DNA from: Bacteroidia bacterium
Lineage (GTDB): Bacteria > Bacteroidota > Bacteroidia > J057
Reading direction: 5' to 3'
DNA: 64,000 nucleotides
Assembly: GCA_041391665.1 (NCBI GenBank)
Contig: JAWKNO010000001.1
Location: 1,116,001-1,180,000, forward strand
The translations under genes were made by a program, and so were the position numbers. Shown here in pieces: positions 1 to 11,177 of the stretch. The first letter of the stretch is position 1. Each line of letters starts with the position of its first letter. The notes beneath the pieces were generated by a model, which did not search any database, was not told the DNA's origin, and saw only the letters and a program-made list of their open reading frames with translations.

Positions 1-201
1 TGCCTTGACAGGGTATTTGATTTTGCAGTTTAACCCTTCAAACGCCTTGACCATACTATTGTATTTTCGGCGAATGACTGCGGCATCATATACATACAAT
101 GGAGAGCCAAACTCCTGGCAGATATCCAGCAGGTCTAACCCCTGAATTTTGTAGCGCCCGTCTATCAACGCTAACTCCTGAGACTGTTCTGAAGCGGACA
201 T
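1..201 (-). CDS. lysA: Diaminopimelate decarboxylase, N-terminal part (runs off the window)
   Basis: Only the first 67 codons are present; the gene continues past the left edge. It starts at the ATG at 201. The fragment has the typical start of fold-III PLP decarboxylases: FGSPLYVYD, followed about 27 residues later by KYPVKA, where the lysine corresponds to the PLP-binding lysine of the usual YAVKA motif. LysA makes L-lysine from meso-diaminopimelate in the cytoplasm. A related decarboxylase (arginine or carboxynorspermidine) cannot be fully excluded from so little sequence, but the FGSPLYVYD block favours LysA. It is the last gene of a long minus-strand series that starts at gldF. Confidence 0.82.
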   Translation of the reverse strand, partial: MSASEQSQELALIDGRYKIQGLDLLDICQEFGSPLYVYDAAVIRRKYNSMVKAFEGLNCKIKYPVKA

Positions 202-324
202 TTTGTGATTATGAATTAATGAATGGTGAAAATTAAATTTTTTACACAGAAATATACATGGAAGCTGAGGCAGATTTACTGTGACTCAGGCCCATACGTC
301 GCCATAAATAAAGTTAATGTGAGC

Positions 325-783
325 CTACTTGAGATACCGTTTAAGCCAGGTATGCTTCATCGGAACCTCCCATTTGGAAAGGTCATCGCTCTGATCAAGA
401 GAATTGTCGAATACAATGGTTTCAGCTGTAAGTTGGCCGTTAGCTACCAAAGCAGAGATTTCGCGAAAGTTTACAGACCGGATAACACCGTGCGCATCGC
501 GGTAAGACACCATCGCTGCGTCCATCCATTCCAACTGTTCTTGCTGTAAAATGGTGGTAATGGCACGCTTCAGACTATCGATCGAACAGCCGGACGGGCG
601 ACTTACCCCAGGATCAGCCTGGACAATGACAAACTGATCGTATTTCAGGTCAATCATTCCATCCACAGGTGTACCATGTGTTTTCCACTGAGAAAGGAAC
701 TGGTCAAAACTATGCTGAACCCCCTTCTTTTTTTCAGAAGAAAGCGGTTGACGAAGCGAGAAAAACCAGGTGTACTGTTGCAT
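325..783 (-). CDS. Small conserved Bacteroidota protein (often mislabelled ABC transporter ATPase)
   Basis: A 152-residue soluble protein with no signal peptide. It contains the block HGTPVDG...FVIVQAD...SGCSIDSLKRAI, typical of a short protein found throughout Bacteroidota. Databases often call it ABC transporter ATPase, but no Walker A (GxxGxGK), Walker B or LSGGQ signature is present, so that name is not supported. The cysteine in SGCSID is the most conspicuous conserved-looking residue. Function unknown. It lies 75 nt downstream of the acyl-CoA ligase on the same strand and 123 nt upstream of lysA. Confidence 0.7.
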   Translation of the reverse strand: MQQYTWFFSLRQPLSSEKKKGVQHSFDQFLSQWKTHGTPVDGMIDLKYDQFVIVQADPGVSRPSGCSIDSLKRAITTILQQEQLEWMDAAMVSYRDAHGVIRSVNFREISALVANGQLTAETIVFDNSLDQSDDLSKWEVPMKHTWLKRYLK

Positions 784-858
784 AGTTTTCCAATTTCCGC
801 TGCAAATTTCTATGAAAATAAGCCAGGAAACAAACCTTTCCCCGGAGTTTTAGCAATT

Positions 859-2631
859 TTATACGTCGGAATGGTAAATATGATCAATTACCTCGCGGTA
901 TTTTTCGAGCAGTACCCTTCTTTTCAGCTTTTGAGTTTGGGTTAATTCGCCTGATTCGGCAGCCCATGAATCCGTGACAAGTTCAATTTTTTTGACTTTT
1001 TCGATTTGGCTAAACTCTGTATTGTACTGGTCGGCGATTCCCTGAAAGAGTTCTTTCACGGCCAGGTTTTTCACCATTTCCTCTTTGGTTTCTGCCAGAA
1101 TGCCCCGTTCGGCCATCCAGGCCTTCAGCGTATCAAAAGCAGGGGAGATTAAAGCAGCGGCAAATTTTTGTTCAGCCCCTACTACCATAATCTGATCGAT
1201 ATACACTGAGTCCCGAAACCGGTTTTCGATGGGTTGAGGGGCAACATATTTTCCGCCGGAAGTTTTGAAAAGCTCTTTGATCCGGTCTGTAATGCGGATA
1301 AACCTTCCTTTTACAATTTTGCCCACATCTCCGGTTTGCAGCCATCCATCTGCGTCAATCACCTGACGAGTCGCTTCAGGATCTTTGTAATAGCCGAGCA
1401 TGACATTGGGGCCTCGCACACAGATTTCCCCGTCAGCGGCAATTTTCACCTCTACGCCGGGAATGGGCATACCTACGGTTCCTTCGAGTGTACCGCCCGG
1501 CTCAAACCGGTTAAATGAAATAACAGGCGAAGACTCTGTCTGGCCGTATCCTTCGCGGACTGCGATGCCGGCGGCGGAAAAAATTTTGCAGAGTTTGGGC
1601 GGTAAGGCTACCGCCCCTGTAACGATGGCGATCAGTTCGCCACCCAAAGCTTTTTGCCAGCGGCGAAACACAAAACGCCTGGCAATGGCCACTCGCCAGG
1701 CATAACGCCAACCCTGGTCCACATCCACCTGATACCGAAGGCCGATATTCATGGCCCAGAAATACAGTTTCCGCAAAGCTACCGGAAGTTCATAACCTCT
1801 GGCCAGCATAGATTCGTAGATTTTTTCAAGGAGTCGGGGCACTGTAGCAAAAAAATGCGGCTTTACCTCCTGTACTGACAACATGAGTCTGTCCAAATCT
1901 TCCTCATAATACACGGCACAACCCAGATGTATATAGGTGTAAACAACCATTCGCTCAAAAATATGGCTCATGGGCAGAAAACTCATTACCCGGTGTTCAT
2001 GGGTAATAGGCAGAAGCTGGATGACCGATTGTATATTGGAGATGATATTTCGATGGGACAACATGACGCCTTTGGGAATGCCAGTCGTGCCGGATGTATA
2101 AATAATCGTTGCCAGTGTATCTGGCTCAATCGCCTTCATTCGCTTTTCGACTTCCTCCTGTGCGATATTTTCACCCAGCGCCAATATCTCCGTCCAATGT
2201 TTTTCGCCTGCTATCTGCTCTACACAAAAGATATCTTTCAGGGTTTTCATGGAGGCAGACATTTCCGCCAACCTTCGGTATAGGGTTTCATTACCCGCTA
2301 TCGCAAGTCTGATCTCTGCGTGGTCAAATACATACTGATATTCCCTGTCACTCAGTGTCGGATATACAGGTACGCATACAGCCCCTACCTGCATGATCGC
2401 CATATCTATCATATTCCATTCGGGACAGTTTTGGCAAATGAGTGCAATATTCTCGCCTGGCTCAATACCCATAGCAATAAGCCCTTTGCTGAAACGATGA
2501 ATCTGTGTAATCATTTCCCCGGAGGAGAGGGGAACCCAATCATTGTCCACCCGGCGATTGAAAGCATCTTTTCGGGGATACTGCTCCAACTGATAAGCAG
2601 GCAGATCAAATATTCTGGAGACTTCCATCAT
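859..2631 (-). CDS. fadD: Long-chain fatty acid--CoA ligase (AMP-forming)
   Basis: A 590-residue ANL-superfamily adenylate-forming enzyme. It activates fatty acids to acyl-AMP and then acyl-CoA for lipid synthesis or beta-oxidation. The P-loop motif IIYTSGTTGIPKG sits near residue 180, REGYGQTE (adenine binding) near 360, and GWLQTGDVG with ITDRIKELFKTSGGKYVAP towards the C-terminus. The length fits the long-chain acyl-CoA synthetase group common in Bacteroidota. Two consecutive Met codons (2631 and 2628) are possible starts. It follows the DUF434 gene by 42 nt. The fadD symbol gives the family, not a proven orthology. Confidence 0.88.
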   Translation of the reverse strand: MMEVSRIFDLPAYQLEQYPRKDAFNRRVDNDWVPLSSGEMITQIHRFSKGLIAMGIEPGENIALICQNCPEWNMIDMAIMQVGAVCVPVYPTLSDREYQYVFDHAEIRLAIAGNETLYRRLAEMSASMKTLKDIFCVEQIAGEKHWTEILALGENIAQEEVEKRMKAIEPDTLATIIYTSGTTGIPKGVMLSHRNIISNIQSVIQLLPITHEHRVMSFLPMSHIFERMVVYTYIHLGCAVYYEEDLDRLMLSVQEVKPHFFATVPRLLEKIYESMLARGYELPVALRKLYFWAMNIGLRYQVDVDQGWRYAWRVAIARRFVFRRWQKALGGELIAIVTGAVALPPKLCKIFSAAGIAVREGYGQTESSPVISFNRFEPGGTLEGTVGMPIPGVEVKIAADGEICVRGPNVMLGYYKDPEATRQVIDADGWLQTGDVGKIVKGRFIRITDRIKELFKTSGGKYVAPQPIENRFRDSVYIDQIMVVGAEQKFAAALISPAFDTLKAWMAERGILAETKEEMVKNLAVKELFQGIADQYNTEFSQIEKVKKIELVTDSWAAESGELTQTQKLKRRVLLEKYREVIDHIYHSDV

Positions 2632-2673
2632 GCGATGAATATACAGAATTTTCTTTCTGACGAAAACACTTCC

Positions 2674-3417
2674 CTATTGCGCCAGATTAAACGGAGGTGC
2701 GCCTTTGAGCGATAGAATATTCAAATCAGATACTTCAGAAAGAATATCTTTAGGCAGATTATACCACAGCGGCGAATTGTCAAGTACCCAGCTGTCAGAA
2801 GAAATCGCGATTACATCCTTTTGTTCTGAAATTTCTTTATCCGGATTATTGACCAGCCAGATTTCCCAACCATAGCCTTTCTCTACAGAAATTTCCTCCA
2901 TCATCTGACGCAGGCGACCGCTATTGGAGACAGGTTTGTCGAGGTAAAACACAACGCCCGAAGGCTGAAGATTTTTAATAAAATCACCAATCATCCCCAG
3001 TGCCGGATGTGTTTCATCCACTTTGCGATAGGTACCGTGCACGCTGGCAATATCCCGGTAACATCCATCCCGGCAATCCAGTACGATCCCACCTGCAAGG
3101 CCACTTTCCATTGTGATCAGCAGATTGTATCCGTCAATGGCGAGTTTTTTTCCAGCTACGTCTTCCTTCACTGCCGCATGGGTGAGGCGATGAGCCAGCG
3201 ATTGGTCCGAGCAACCCGCGCGGAGTACCGCTTTGCGTTGCCGGTCAGTCAGCCGGTAACGATCTCCGATAAGTTTGAGGCTACCATTTTCCGGATAGTT
3301 GTAGGTAAGCAGATAAGAATAATCGCGAACCGCTTCATTGAGCCGGGGGAGATTGCGCGGATGAAACAGATCAGGATCATTGCCGTGCTGACCACGGTGT
3401 TTCTGCTTGGAAGGCAT
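2674..3417 (-). CDS. DUF434 domain-containing protein
   Basis: A 247-residue cytoplasmic protein. The N-terminal part (LNEAVRDYSYLL...GDRYRLTDRQRKAVLR) matches DUF434, and the following part (LAIDGYNLLITMES...GVVFYLDKPVSNSGRLRQMMEE) matches the C-terminal domain usually found with it (DUF5616). The pattern IDGYNLL plus a later conserved D and a hydrophobic strand resembles a PIN/NYN-like nuclease core, which is inference only. Its start lies 1 nt after the accC stop, so the two are probably co-transcribed and translationally coupled. Function unknown. Confidence 0.75.
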   Translation of the reverse strand: MPSKQKHRGQHGNDPDLFHPRNLPRLNEAVRDYSYLLTYNYPENGSLKLIGDRYRLTDRQRKAVLRAGCSDQSLAHRLTHAAVKEDVAGKKLAIDGYNLLITMESGLAGGIVLDCRDGCYRDIASVHGTYRKVDETHPALGMIGDFIKNLQPSGVVFYLDKPVSNSGRLRQMMEEISVEKGYGWEIWLVNNPDKEISEQKDVIAISSDSWVLDNSPLWYNLPKDILSEVSDLNILSLKGAPPFNLAQ

Positions 3418-3418
3418 C

Positions 3419-4907
<1,489 letters not shown>

Positions 4908-4915
<8 letters not shown>

Positions 4916-6584
4916 TCCTTTTTTCGTTTTTCCATCTTCTGAACCAAAATCTTCCCAGACCAAAAAGTACGACCAATAAAACCGGAAAACCGATATTCAT
5001 TACCCTGATCCATCCTGCAAAATTGCGAGCTTTCTCTTTACTTAGCTGGCGTACCACGACTTCTTTCGAGCGAATCTGGTTGAGCGCTTCATCGCCTGCA
5101 AGATAATCAATGGCATTCATAAGCAGGATTTTGTTGTCATAAGGAAGAGAACCTCTTTCCCCCCTGTAAAGTTTTCCCTGAGCAAATTCTCCATCGGAAA
5201 TAATCGCCATTTTTCCAGGTGCTGAGGGGTTATTGGCACTTCCAAATCTCGCAGCCGGAGGATTGGGCGCGAGGGAATCCACAGGTGCTTTGCGACCGGT
5301 AAATAAAGACTGAAAAATGCCTTCAGCCACTACCCCTGCGATTTTCCTTCCCTGACTAAAGAGGTTTTCCGGCGGTGGGGTCTGTATATATTCATTGACA
5401 TCGATAAACTGCCTTCCCTGTATCGTACGACTGCGGGGAGAAGTATGGAGAAATACATGATTTTCCAGTCCTGGCTGGGAAAAGGTATCAATACTGGAAG
5501 CATATCGCAACAATACGGCATCCACATTCCGGCTGATCGGGTGTTCGGGGAAATTGAATACCAGCGGGGAAAATACCCACTTTTTTGAAAGAAAAGTTCC
5601 GCCTGATTCGCCAGGCTGAAAAACCTCGGTACTTTCCGCTTCGAGATCCTGAATCAGGTCATAATTGAGCTTCAGCCCATACTTCATAAACAGGTCATCG
5701 AGATTGAGATCGTACAGAGAGGTAAGGGTGGCCTGCTTGCGGTACATATCCATGTCCACCAATTCCTGGTCCATGATCCAAAGTACACTTCCCCCGCGGA
5801 TCAGATACTGATCGATTTCGTATTTATCTCTTTCAGAGAAGGGTTTTGTGGGTTGAAGAATGACCAGCACATCTACAGACGGGCTTACTTCATATTCCGG
5901 CACGTTGGCCAGATTGTAGGTGTACAGGTTGTACGAATTTTGTATTTCACGACCCAGGTCGGGGATTTGTTCCACGGGGATTTCTCCATGTCCCTGAAGC
6001 AAAGCAATCACTCCACCCCGCTCTTTTTGCAGATTGCGAATAGAAGCTGTAAGCTTGTACTCCAGGTCCGCTTCTGCCTTCAGGAAGTCCACATTAGGCC
6101 CCTGAGGTGTCATGACACTTGATCCCCGGAGCAAGTCCACATACACTTCCCGGTCGCGGCTGCGCATGACTACAAGCGGCCACATATACTGCTCTTTGGT
6201 TTCGGTAGGGCCGACTCTGACTTTTATCGGTACCGGGCGATATCCTTTTTGGGTGAAAAGTTGCATCAGTTCCGGGTTTTTGGCCGGATCCACAAATTCA
6301 AACTCCAGATTACCCCCAGCGTAAAGTTTCATTTCCAGTAAAGTCGTGCGGATCGCGTCTTGAAACTTCCGGATATTGGGCGGAAAATCACCCTCCATAA
6401 ATACAGTGATGATCAGAGGATAGTCAAGACTTTCTACGGTCGAGATAGTCAGATCAGAGAGTGAGTATCGCTTTTCTTTGGTAAGGTCAAACCTGTAGAA
6501 ATACCCGGAGGCGATCAGATTCACCACTACCAAAAGGGCAATGACGAGGATTAACTGAATATTTTTCTGAAGACTTTTCTGCAT
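4908..6584 (-). CDS. gldG: Gliding motility-associated ABC transporter auxiliary protein GldG
   Basis: A 558-residue protein with an N-terminal membrane helix (LILVIALLVVVNLIASGYF), a long extracytoplasmic region typical of the GldG/IFT52-like family (RFDLTKEKRYSLSDLT, GHGEIP, LWIMDQE, AIISDGEFAQG) and a second membrane helix near the C-terminus (IGFPVLLVVLFGLGRFWF). In Flavobacterium johnsoniae GldA, GldF and GldG form an ABC transporter needed for gliding. GldF is encoded just upstream here; GldA is not in the window. The tail overlaps the start of accC by 8 nt, so a motility gene is coupled to a fatty-acid synthesis gene. Confidence 0.88.
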
Positions 6585-6635
6585 AAAAAGATTCGACGTG
6601 AGTAAAACCCAAAAATAAGTTACAATCTCCCCCCA

Positions 6636-7226
6636 TCAAAACCGCATCAGCATACCGACCTGCCCGGGGGAAGCAGAAATCATTTTCCGATACACCTTCT
6701 TTCCATGACTTTGATGAATCAAATATGTTGACAGATCGAAGACCAATAAAAATCCTCCCTGTAAAATCAGCGATTGGCCGTATCCGCGAAGGCGTTCCGG
6801 GTTATTCTGTGTGGTTTGTGATTTTTCGGTTAAATACAGCCCCGTAGCCATATAAGCCAAATCCAGCCCGGAGTTAAACAACAGGGTTTTCTCAATCTTC
6901 TGCTGCTCGCGAAAAGTCTGCCATTGGTCATAACCTGCCGGATCAGACTTTGCCGTACCGATCAGCGAACCGGCAGCCAGTCCCAGGTTGACGACATTCC
7001 AAAAGGCGTTCATTTCATGGAAATAACGAATATTCCCTTCCGAACCCGCACGCAATGCAGCACCTGCAGCAATATTCGTTACCGCCCATCCGCCCAAAAC
7101 ATACATAGACTGCCGGTTGGTCTTCAGACGAAGCTGATTGGCTGCGGTGAGGTCATTTTGCGAAAAAACATTCCCCGCCACTCCCCAAACCAGTCCCATG
7201 ATCATCACATATTTTCTCACATTCAT
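6636..7226 (-). CDS. Hypothetical membrane protein between gldF and gldG
   Basis: A 196-residue protein with an N-terminal signal-like segment (MNVRKYVMIMGLVWGVAGNVFSQ) and several hydrophobic stretches (YVLGGWAVTNIAAGAAL, AFWNVVNLGLAAGSLIG, FNSGLDLAYMATGLYL, GGFLLVFDLSTYLI). It resembles small Bacteroidota proteins grouped as DUF6992, recalled from family knowledge and not checked. It starts 11 nt after gldF ends and stops 51 nt before gldG, all on the minus strand, so it is in the gliding operon and may be envelope-associated. No catalytic motif is visible. Confidence 0.65.
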   Translation of the reverse strand: MNVRKYVMIMGLVWGVAGNVFSQNDLTAANQLRLKTNRQSMYVLGGWAVTNIAAGAALRAGSEGNIRYFHEMNAFWNVVNLGLAAGSLIGTAKSDPAGYDQWQTFREQQKIEKTLLFNSGLDLAYMATGLYLTEKSQTTQNNPERLRGYGQSLILQGGFLLVFDLSTYLIHQSHGKKVYRKMISASPGQVGMLMRF

Positions 7227-7237
7227 TCTTTAGAGAT

Positions 7238-7972
7238 TTAACTCCTTTTCATGCTGATGGCAATCTTTGTCCCGATCAGGGCAATTACCACAAAACTCAA
7301 AAAATACAAAGCATCGCGACTGTCAATCACTCCGCGGCTGATGCTCTGGTAATGTTCATTTATGCTTAGTTGGAGGAAAAAATTATTAATACTGTTTAAT
7401 GCTTTTATCCCGGCAATCAGGTCAAAGGCGAGATAAAAGAAAAAACATAAAAATACCCCAAGAACAAATGCGACAATCTGGTTGTCGGTCAAAGCAGAAG
7501 TGAATATGCCAATTCCCGCAAAAATACATCCCAGGAAAAACAGTCCGATATATGCCCCAATGGTTGCCCCACTGTCGAGATTCCCCACCGGATCACCCAG
7601 CCAGTAAACGGTAAAATAGTAAATCAATGTGGGCAGCAGAGAGAAAAAAACCAGGAAAACCGCGCCCAGATATTTTCCTAAAATAATCTGCCAGTCGGTG
7701 AGGGGTTTGGTTGCAAGAAACTCCATTGTACCGGTTTTGATCTCTTCGGAAAATGCCCGCATCGTGATGGCAGGAACGAGAAATAAAAACAGGTAAGGCC
7801 CGATAAAAAACAGCGAGTCCATGGTCGCAAAACCAGTCTCCAGAATATTGTATTCAAACACCCAGAAAAACAGCCCGGTTCCGACCAGAAAGACCGCGAT
7901 CACCATATAAGCGATCAGCGAGTTAAAAAAAGTTGCAACTTCTTTGCGGAATATTGTGATGATATTTGTCAT
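7238..7972 (-). CDS. gldF: Gliding motility-associated ABC transporter permease GldF
   Basis: A 244-residue ABC-2-type permease with six predicted membrane helices. It starts MTNIITIFRKEVATFFNSLIAY and contains LVPAITMRAFSEEIKTGTMEFLATKPLTDWQIILGKYLGA, the cytoplasmic segment characteristic of GldF and NosY-like permeases. It would pair with GldG (encoded 0.65 kb downstream) and with an ATPase, GldA, that is not in the window. Function follows F. johnsoniae, where gldF mutants do not glide; the exact substrate is unknown. First gene of the minus-strand block, divergent from the DUF3667 gene. Confidence 0.9.
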   Translation of the reverse strand: MTNIITIFRKEVATFFNSLIAYMVIAVFLVGTGLFFWVFEYNILETGFATMDSLFFIGPYLFLFLVPAITMRAFSEEIKTGTMEFLATKPLTDWQIILGKYLGAVFLVFFSLLPTLIYYFTVYWLGDPVGNLDSGATIGAYIGLFFLGCIFAGIGIFTSALTDNQIVAFVLGVFLCFFFYLAFDLIAGIKALNSINNFFLQLSINEHYQSISRGVIDSRDALYFLSFVVIALIGTKIAISMKRS

Positions 7973-8053
7973 TGCTTAATTTGCTTCAACAAAATACAGC
8001 ATTATTCGGTTTTTTTGCCAACGCCTTTAAAAATCCTTTAGAAAACCGCGTCT

Positions 8054-8935
8054 ATGGAAACGACTGAAATACAGACAGAGAAAGTTCTGCACATTTGCAA
8101 AAACTGTGAAAATGAATTTTCCGGCCAATATTGCAACGAGTGTGGCCAACACGTAGAGGGAAATGAGCCGCCGAGCGTATCCGGAATCCTGCTTTACCAC
8201 TTTTACCATTTTCTCCACAATTTTCAGGAGTTTATGTTTACTTCCTGGCAGTTGCTTATTCGTCCGGGTACAGTGCTGCTCGAATACCGGGCCGGTAAAC
8301 ACAAAAAATACTACAACCCCCTCAATTACTTTCTGGTCGTTGGCTCTGTGTTTCTGTTTATGACTGTCAATTTTTCGCCCGGCTCCGCTGAGGCTGCGAT
8401 GAAAAATCAGATGGGAATGTACGGTCAGCAACCGGTGGAAGAGCTTTCTCCTGAAGCTTATGAAGCACTCGATGAAGCTGCAAAAAAGCAGTATGACAAG
8501 CAGAAAGCCGTTCTCTCCGCACAAATGAAATATATAGCATGGACACAGCAGCATTTTAACCTCGTCATGCTGATTACTGCTCCGTTTTTTGCCCTGGGCA
8601 TTTACCTGGCTTTCAGGAAATCAGGTTATACTTTTGGTGAACAACTTTTATTTACCTTTCATTTGTACGGCTTCTCAACTTTAATCTCTTTACCCACCGT
8701 TCCATTCGCCAACCCGATGGATATGAGCCAGCCTATCAAATATTTCACCCTGCCGGTATTTGTCTTGTACTTTGCCTGGGCTTTTAAGGATTTGTATAAA
8801 ATTTCAATTTTTAAGGGTATCTGGAAAATTCTCTTAAGTTATTTTTTGTACATGATTATTTTCATGATAGTTGTATTGATTCTTTCCATCGTTGGGGGAA
8901 TCGGTTATGCCCTGATTTCCAAAGCTATGGCATAA
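8054..8935 (+). CDS. DUF3667 domain-containing membrane protein
   Basis: A 293-residue protein. The N-terminus has a four-cysteine zinc-ribbon signature (CKNCENEFSGQYCNECGQ) directly followed by the DUF3667 region (LLYHFYHFLHNFQEFMFTSWQLLIRPG...YRAGKHKKYYNPLNYFLVVGSVFLF). Four to five predicted membrane helices follow. DUF3667 proteins are common in Bacteroidota and have no known function. The ribbon is probably cytosolic. It is divergent from gldF across an 81-nt gap. Confidence 0.8.
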   Translation: METTEIQTEKVLHICKNCENEFSGQYCNECGQHVEGNEPPSVSGILLYHFYHFLHNFQEFMFTSWQLLIRPGTVLLEYRAGKHKKYYNPLNYFLVVGSVFLFMTVNFSPGSAEAAMKNQMGMYGQQPVEELSPEAYEALDEAAKKQYDKQKAVLSAQMKYIAWTQQHFNLVMLITAPFFALGIYLAFRKSGYTFGEQLLFTFHLYGFSTLISLPTVPFANPMDMSQPIKYFTLPVFVLYFAWAFKDLYKISIFKGIWKILLSYFLYMIIFMIVVLILSIVGGIGYALISKAMA

Positions 8936-8967
8936 GTTTGTATAAGCGGTGATTTATTTAAAAGCTA

Positions 8968-10404
8968 TTGTTTTACCTCCGGAGAAAATATCGAATAAAC
9001 GTAGTCTGGCGAGTGTGGCGCAACGCTGTGCCGTTTTGCGTAATGATATATTTCGCAGCAGGGCATCTGTATGCCCAACAGGGAAATGTTTCGGTTTCCT
9101 CCCCGGCGGAAGGCGTGTTTACCCTTTCCACCTCTTCTCCGGAGTTTTCGGCACAAATGACAGGCATCGTTGACCTCGGAGGGAAAACCATTCTATACAA
9201 CCCGCATTTTTTCCCGGACTACATCTCCAGCCTGGTCGACTCACTGACCGGGGAAGGGCTGAGTCCTGTGCGTTATGTGGTCTTCAGTGATGGAAGATCT
9301 GTCCCTCCCAGCGAAGTTTCCACATTTGCTGCAAGTGCCGAGGTTATTGCGGACCTGCCGCCCGATATAGCAGGAAATCTTCATTCCCATATTGCTTTTG
9401 ACAAGACACTGATTCTGTCGGGAACCCGTCGCGAGGTAAAAATCCTGTGGTTGAAAAACGGACCCATCAACAGTAAACTGGTTATTATACTCCCTGAAGA
9501 AGGGCTGGTTTTGGGAGAATGGCCGGTCAGCGATATTCCGGAAACAGCAGAAAATCTCCAGACCGCCGACGGCTTGCTTCATTATACGGTTCAGGGCAAT
9601 CTGCGCGGCCTGCCCATTGTACTGCTAAGCGGAGGCCCGGGGTATTCCGGCACTTATCTGCAACCTGTGGCAGAAAAGCTCGCGCACAACGACCGCATCA
9701 TTCTGCCTGACCTGCGGGGCACGGGACAGTCGCAGCCGGAGGTTTATTCTCCGGAAACTATCAATCTCGCCACTATCTGTGCAGATCTCGATACACTCAG
9801 AGAAAGTCTCGGATTGAAAGAATGGGTCGTTTATGGCCACGCCTTCGGCGGTATGCTGGCGATGGAATACGCAGCGCGTTATCCTGAAAGCGTAAAAGCC
9901 CTTGTCCTTTCCAATTCGGGCGGGATAGATCTGGAGTTTATGGAGTCATTCGGAGACAATTATGAAATGCGGATCACCCAGACTGACAGAGACTCGCTCT
10001 GGTTTTGGGAGAATGATTTCCGAAAAGCCAAAAACCCCGATCTCGCCTGGCGCAATCATTTCCGGCTGGAGCAGATACCCTACCTGTATGACAGACGGCA
10101 GATCGACCGGCTGATGCGATATTTCCCTGTGGGAAGTTTTTCCGAAAAAACCAGTGACCTGCTCTGGCTTGACCTCGAAACAAACTACTATCCAGCCGAA
10201 GCTTTGCGAAATTTCCGGAAACCCGTGCTTGTCATCGGAGGCAGGCAGGACCCCATCGGAGCTGGGACTGCATATAAGATCAGGGAAAACCTACCCGATT
10301 CCCGGCTCATTTTTCTTGAGCGGTGTGGCCATTATCCGTGGATCGAGCAGCCGGAGGAGTATTTCTACCGCATTTCACAGTTTCTCAATGAAGTGGAGAA
10401 GTGA
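8968..10404 (+). CDS. Exported protein: degenerate metallo-beta-lactamase-like domain fused to a serine-less alpha/beta hydrolase
   Basis: 478 residues from a TTG start at 8968; a GTG at 9013 or ATG at 9043 are alternatives. The N-terminus reads as a signal peptide ending near HLYAQQ. Residues about 45-190 follow the metallo-beta-lactamase pattern (EGVFTLST, KTILYNP, VRYVVFSDGR, FDKTLILSGT, LVIILPEEGLVLGEWPV), but the HxHxDH metal motif is absent. Residues about 200-478 are a proline-iminopeptidase-type alpha/beta hydrolase (LLSGGPGYSGTY, LPDLRGTGQS, Asp428 in GGRQDP, His455 in CGHYPW). The nucleophile elbow reads GHAFGG, with Ala292 where Ser is expected. Both halves therefore look catalytically dead, and a binding or regulatory role is more likely than an enzymatic one. 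Confidence 0.72.
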   Translation: MFYLRRKYRINVVWRVWRNAVPFCVMIYFAAGHLYAQQGNVSVSSPAEGVFTLSTSSPEFSAQMTGIVDLGGKTILYNPHFFPDYISSLVDSLTGEGLSPVRYVVFSDGRSVPPSEVSTFAASAEVIADLPPDIAGNLHSHIAFDKTLILSGTRREVKILWLKNGPINSKLVIILPEEGLVLGEWPVSDIPETAENLQTADGLLHYTVQGNLRGLPIVLLSGGPGYSGTYLQPVAEKLAHNDRIILPDLRGTGQSQPEVYSPETINLATICADLDTLRESLGLKEWVVYGHAFGGMLAMEYAARYPESVKALVLSNSGGIDLEFMESFGDNYEMRITQTDRDSLWFWENDFRKAKNPDLAWRNHFRLEQIPYLYDRRQIDRLMRYFPVGSFSEKTSDLLWLDLETNYYPAEALRNFRKPVLVIGGRQDPIGAGTAYKIRENLPDSRLIFLERCGHYPWIEQPEEYFYRISQFLNEVEK

Positions 10405-10422
10405 GAGGGGGGAGCGAGAAAA

Positions 10423-11172
10423 TCAGTAAGGCGTTCCGGCAAAACGTCCGAGTGTTTTCCCGTCTTTGATTACCCAGACAAGGTCATAATAGCCGGCTCC
10501 ATCGCTGTTGTGCATGACGATATAAAGCTCATCTTTCGGGCCAATGAATACACCTGCCCGCCACGCTTTGATATTGGGCAGGAAAAGATCGCGGAGCATT
10601 TCCCGGGGAATAGAGAGTTGAAAATCTTCGGATGACACAGAAACCGCGGAAATCTCAGCAATGGGCATTTCTCCATCCGTACCAAACGGAACGGCTCCAT
10701 CTATTTCTGATATCCAGTTTTCATTGAATACGATGTTGTGGTTTCGCGCATCAAAAGAGGATACCTCAATTTTGACAGAAATTTTTTCATTCGAAAATTC
10801 TGCGGCAGAGTCATTTTTACTGATCTGATTTATGCCCGGCAGATCTTCTATAAAGCGGATGCGGCTTTCGTGAATATAGCCGTAGAGCCACAGCCGGTTC
10901 ATATAGAGTTTATCTTTGAGTTTGAGCTGTTTGGCTTCGGGCAAATCATCAAAATGGCGGTAAAAGGAGACGTCTCGCCATGCGCTTTGATTGTCTTCTG
11001 ACTCAATCACCCAAAACACCTCAAAATCTTTGATTTGATCGAGGGGCTTACCCTGGATGCCATGTTCTTCCCGCACGTTGGTAAATCCGTCGGGGTCCTG
11101 AATGATCGCCAGTTGTGCCCAGCCTTGTGAGCAGAAGATAGAAGCCAGAAAAAGGATGAACCGATATTTCAT
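10423..11172 (-). CDS. Exported protein with an SH3-like N-terminus, function unknown
   Basis: 249 residues starting with a clear signal peptide (MKYRFILFLASIFCSQGWAQ). The mature start AIIQDPDGFTNVREEHGIQGKPL resembles the bacterial SH3 fold (the DPDGYTNVR pattern), followed by regions of mixed strands with no catalytic motif I recognise. The C-terminal half (AWRAGVFIGPKDELYIVMHNSDGAGYYDLVWVIKDG) looks like a separate beta-rich domain. It is convergent with the preceding hydrolase-like gene (18 nt between stops). Confidence 0.6.
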   Translation of the reverse strand: MKYRFILFLASIFCSQGWAQLAIIQDPDGFTNVREEHGIQGKPLDQIKDFEVFWVIESEDNQSAWRDVSFYRHFDDLPEAKQLKLKDKLYMNRLWLYGYIHESRIRFIEDLPGINQISKNDSAAEFSNEKISVKIEVSSFDARNHNIVFNENWISEIDGAVPFGTDGEMPIAEISAVSVSSEDFQLSIPREMLRDLFLPNIKAWRAGVFIGPKDELYIVMHNSDGAGYYDLVWVIKDGKTLGRFAGTPY

Positions 11173-11177
11173 CAGAA

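Noticed and set aside
325..783. The name ABC transporter ATPase for this small protein
   Set aside because: No Walker A, Walker B or ABC signature; the label is a database carry-over.
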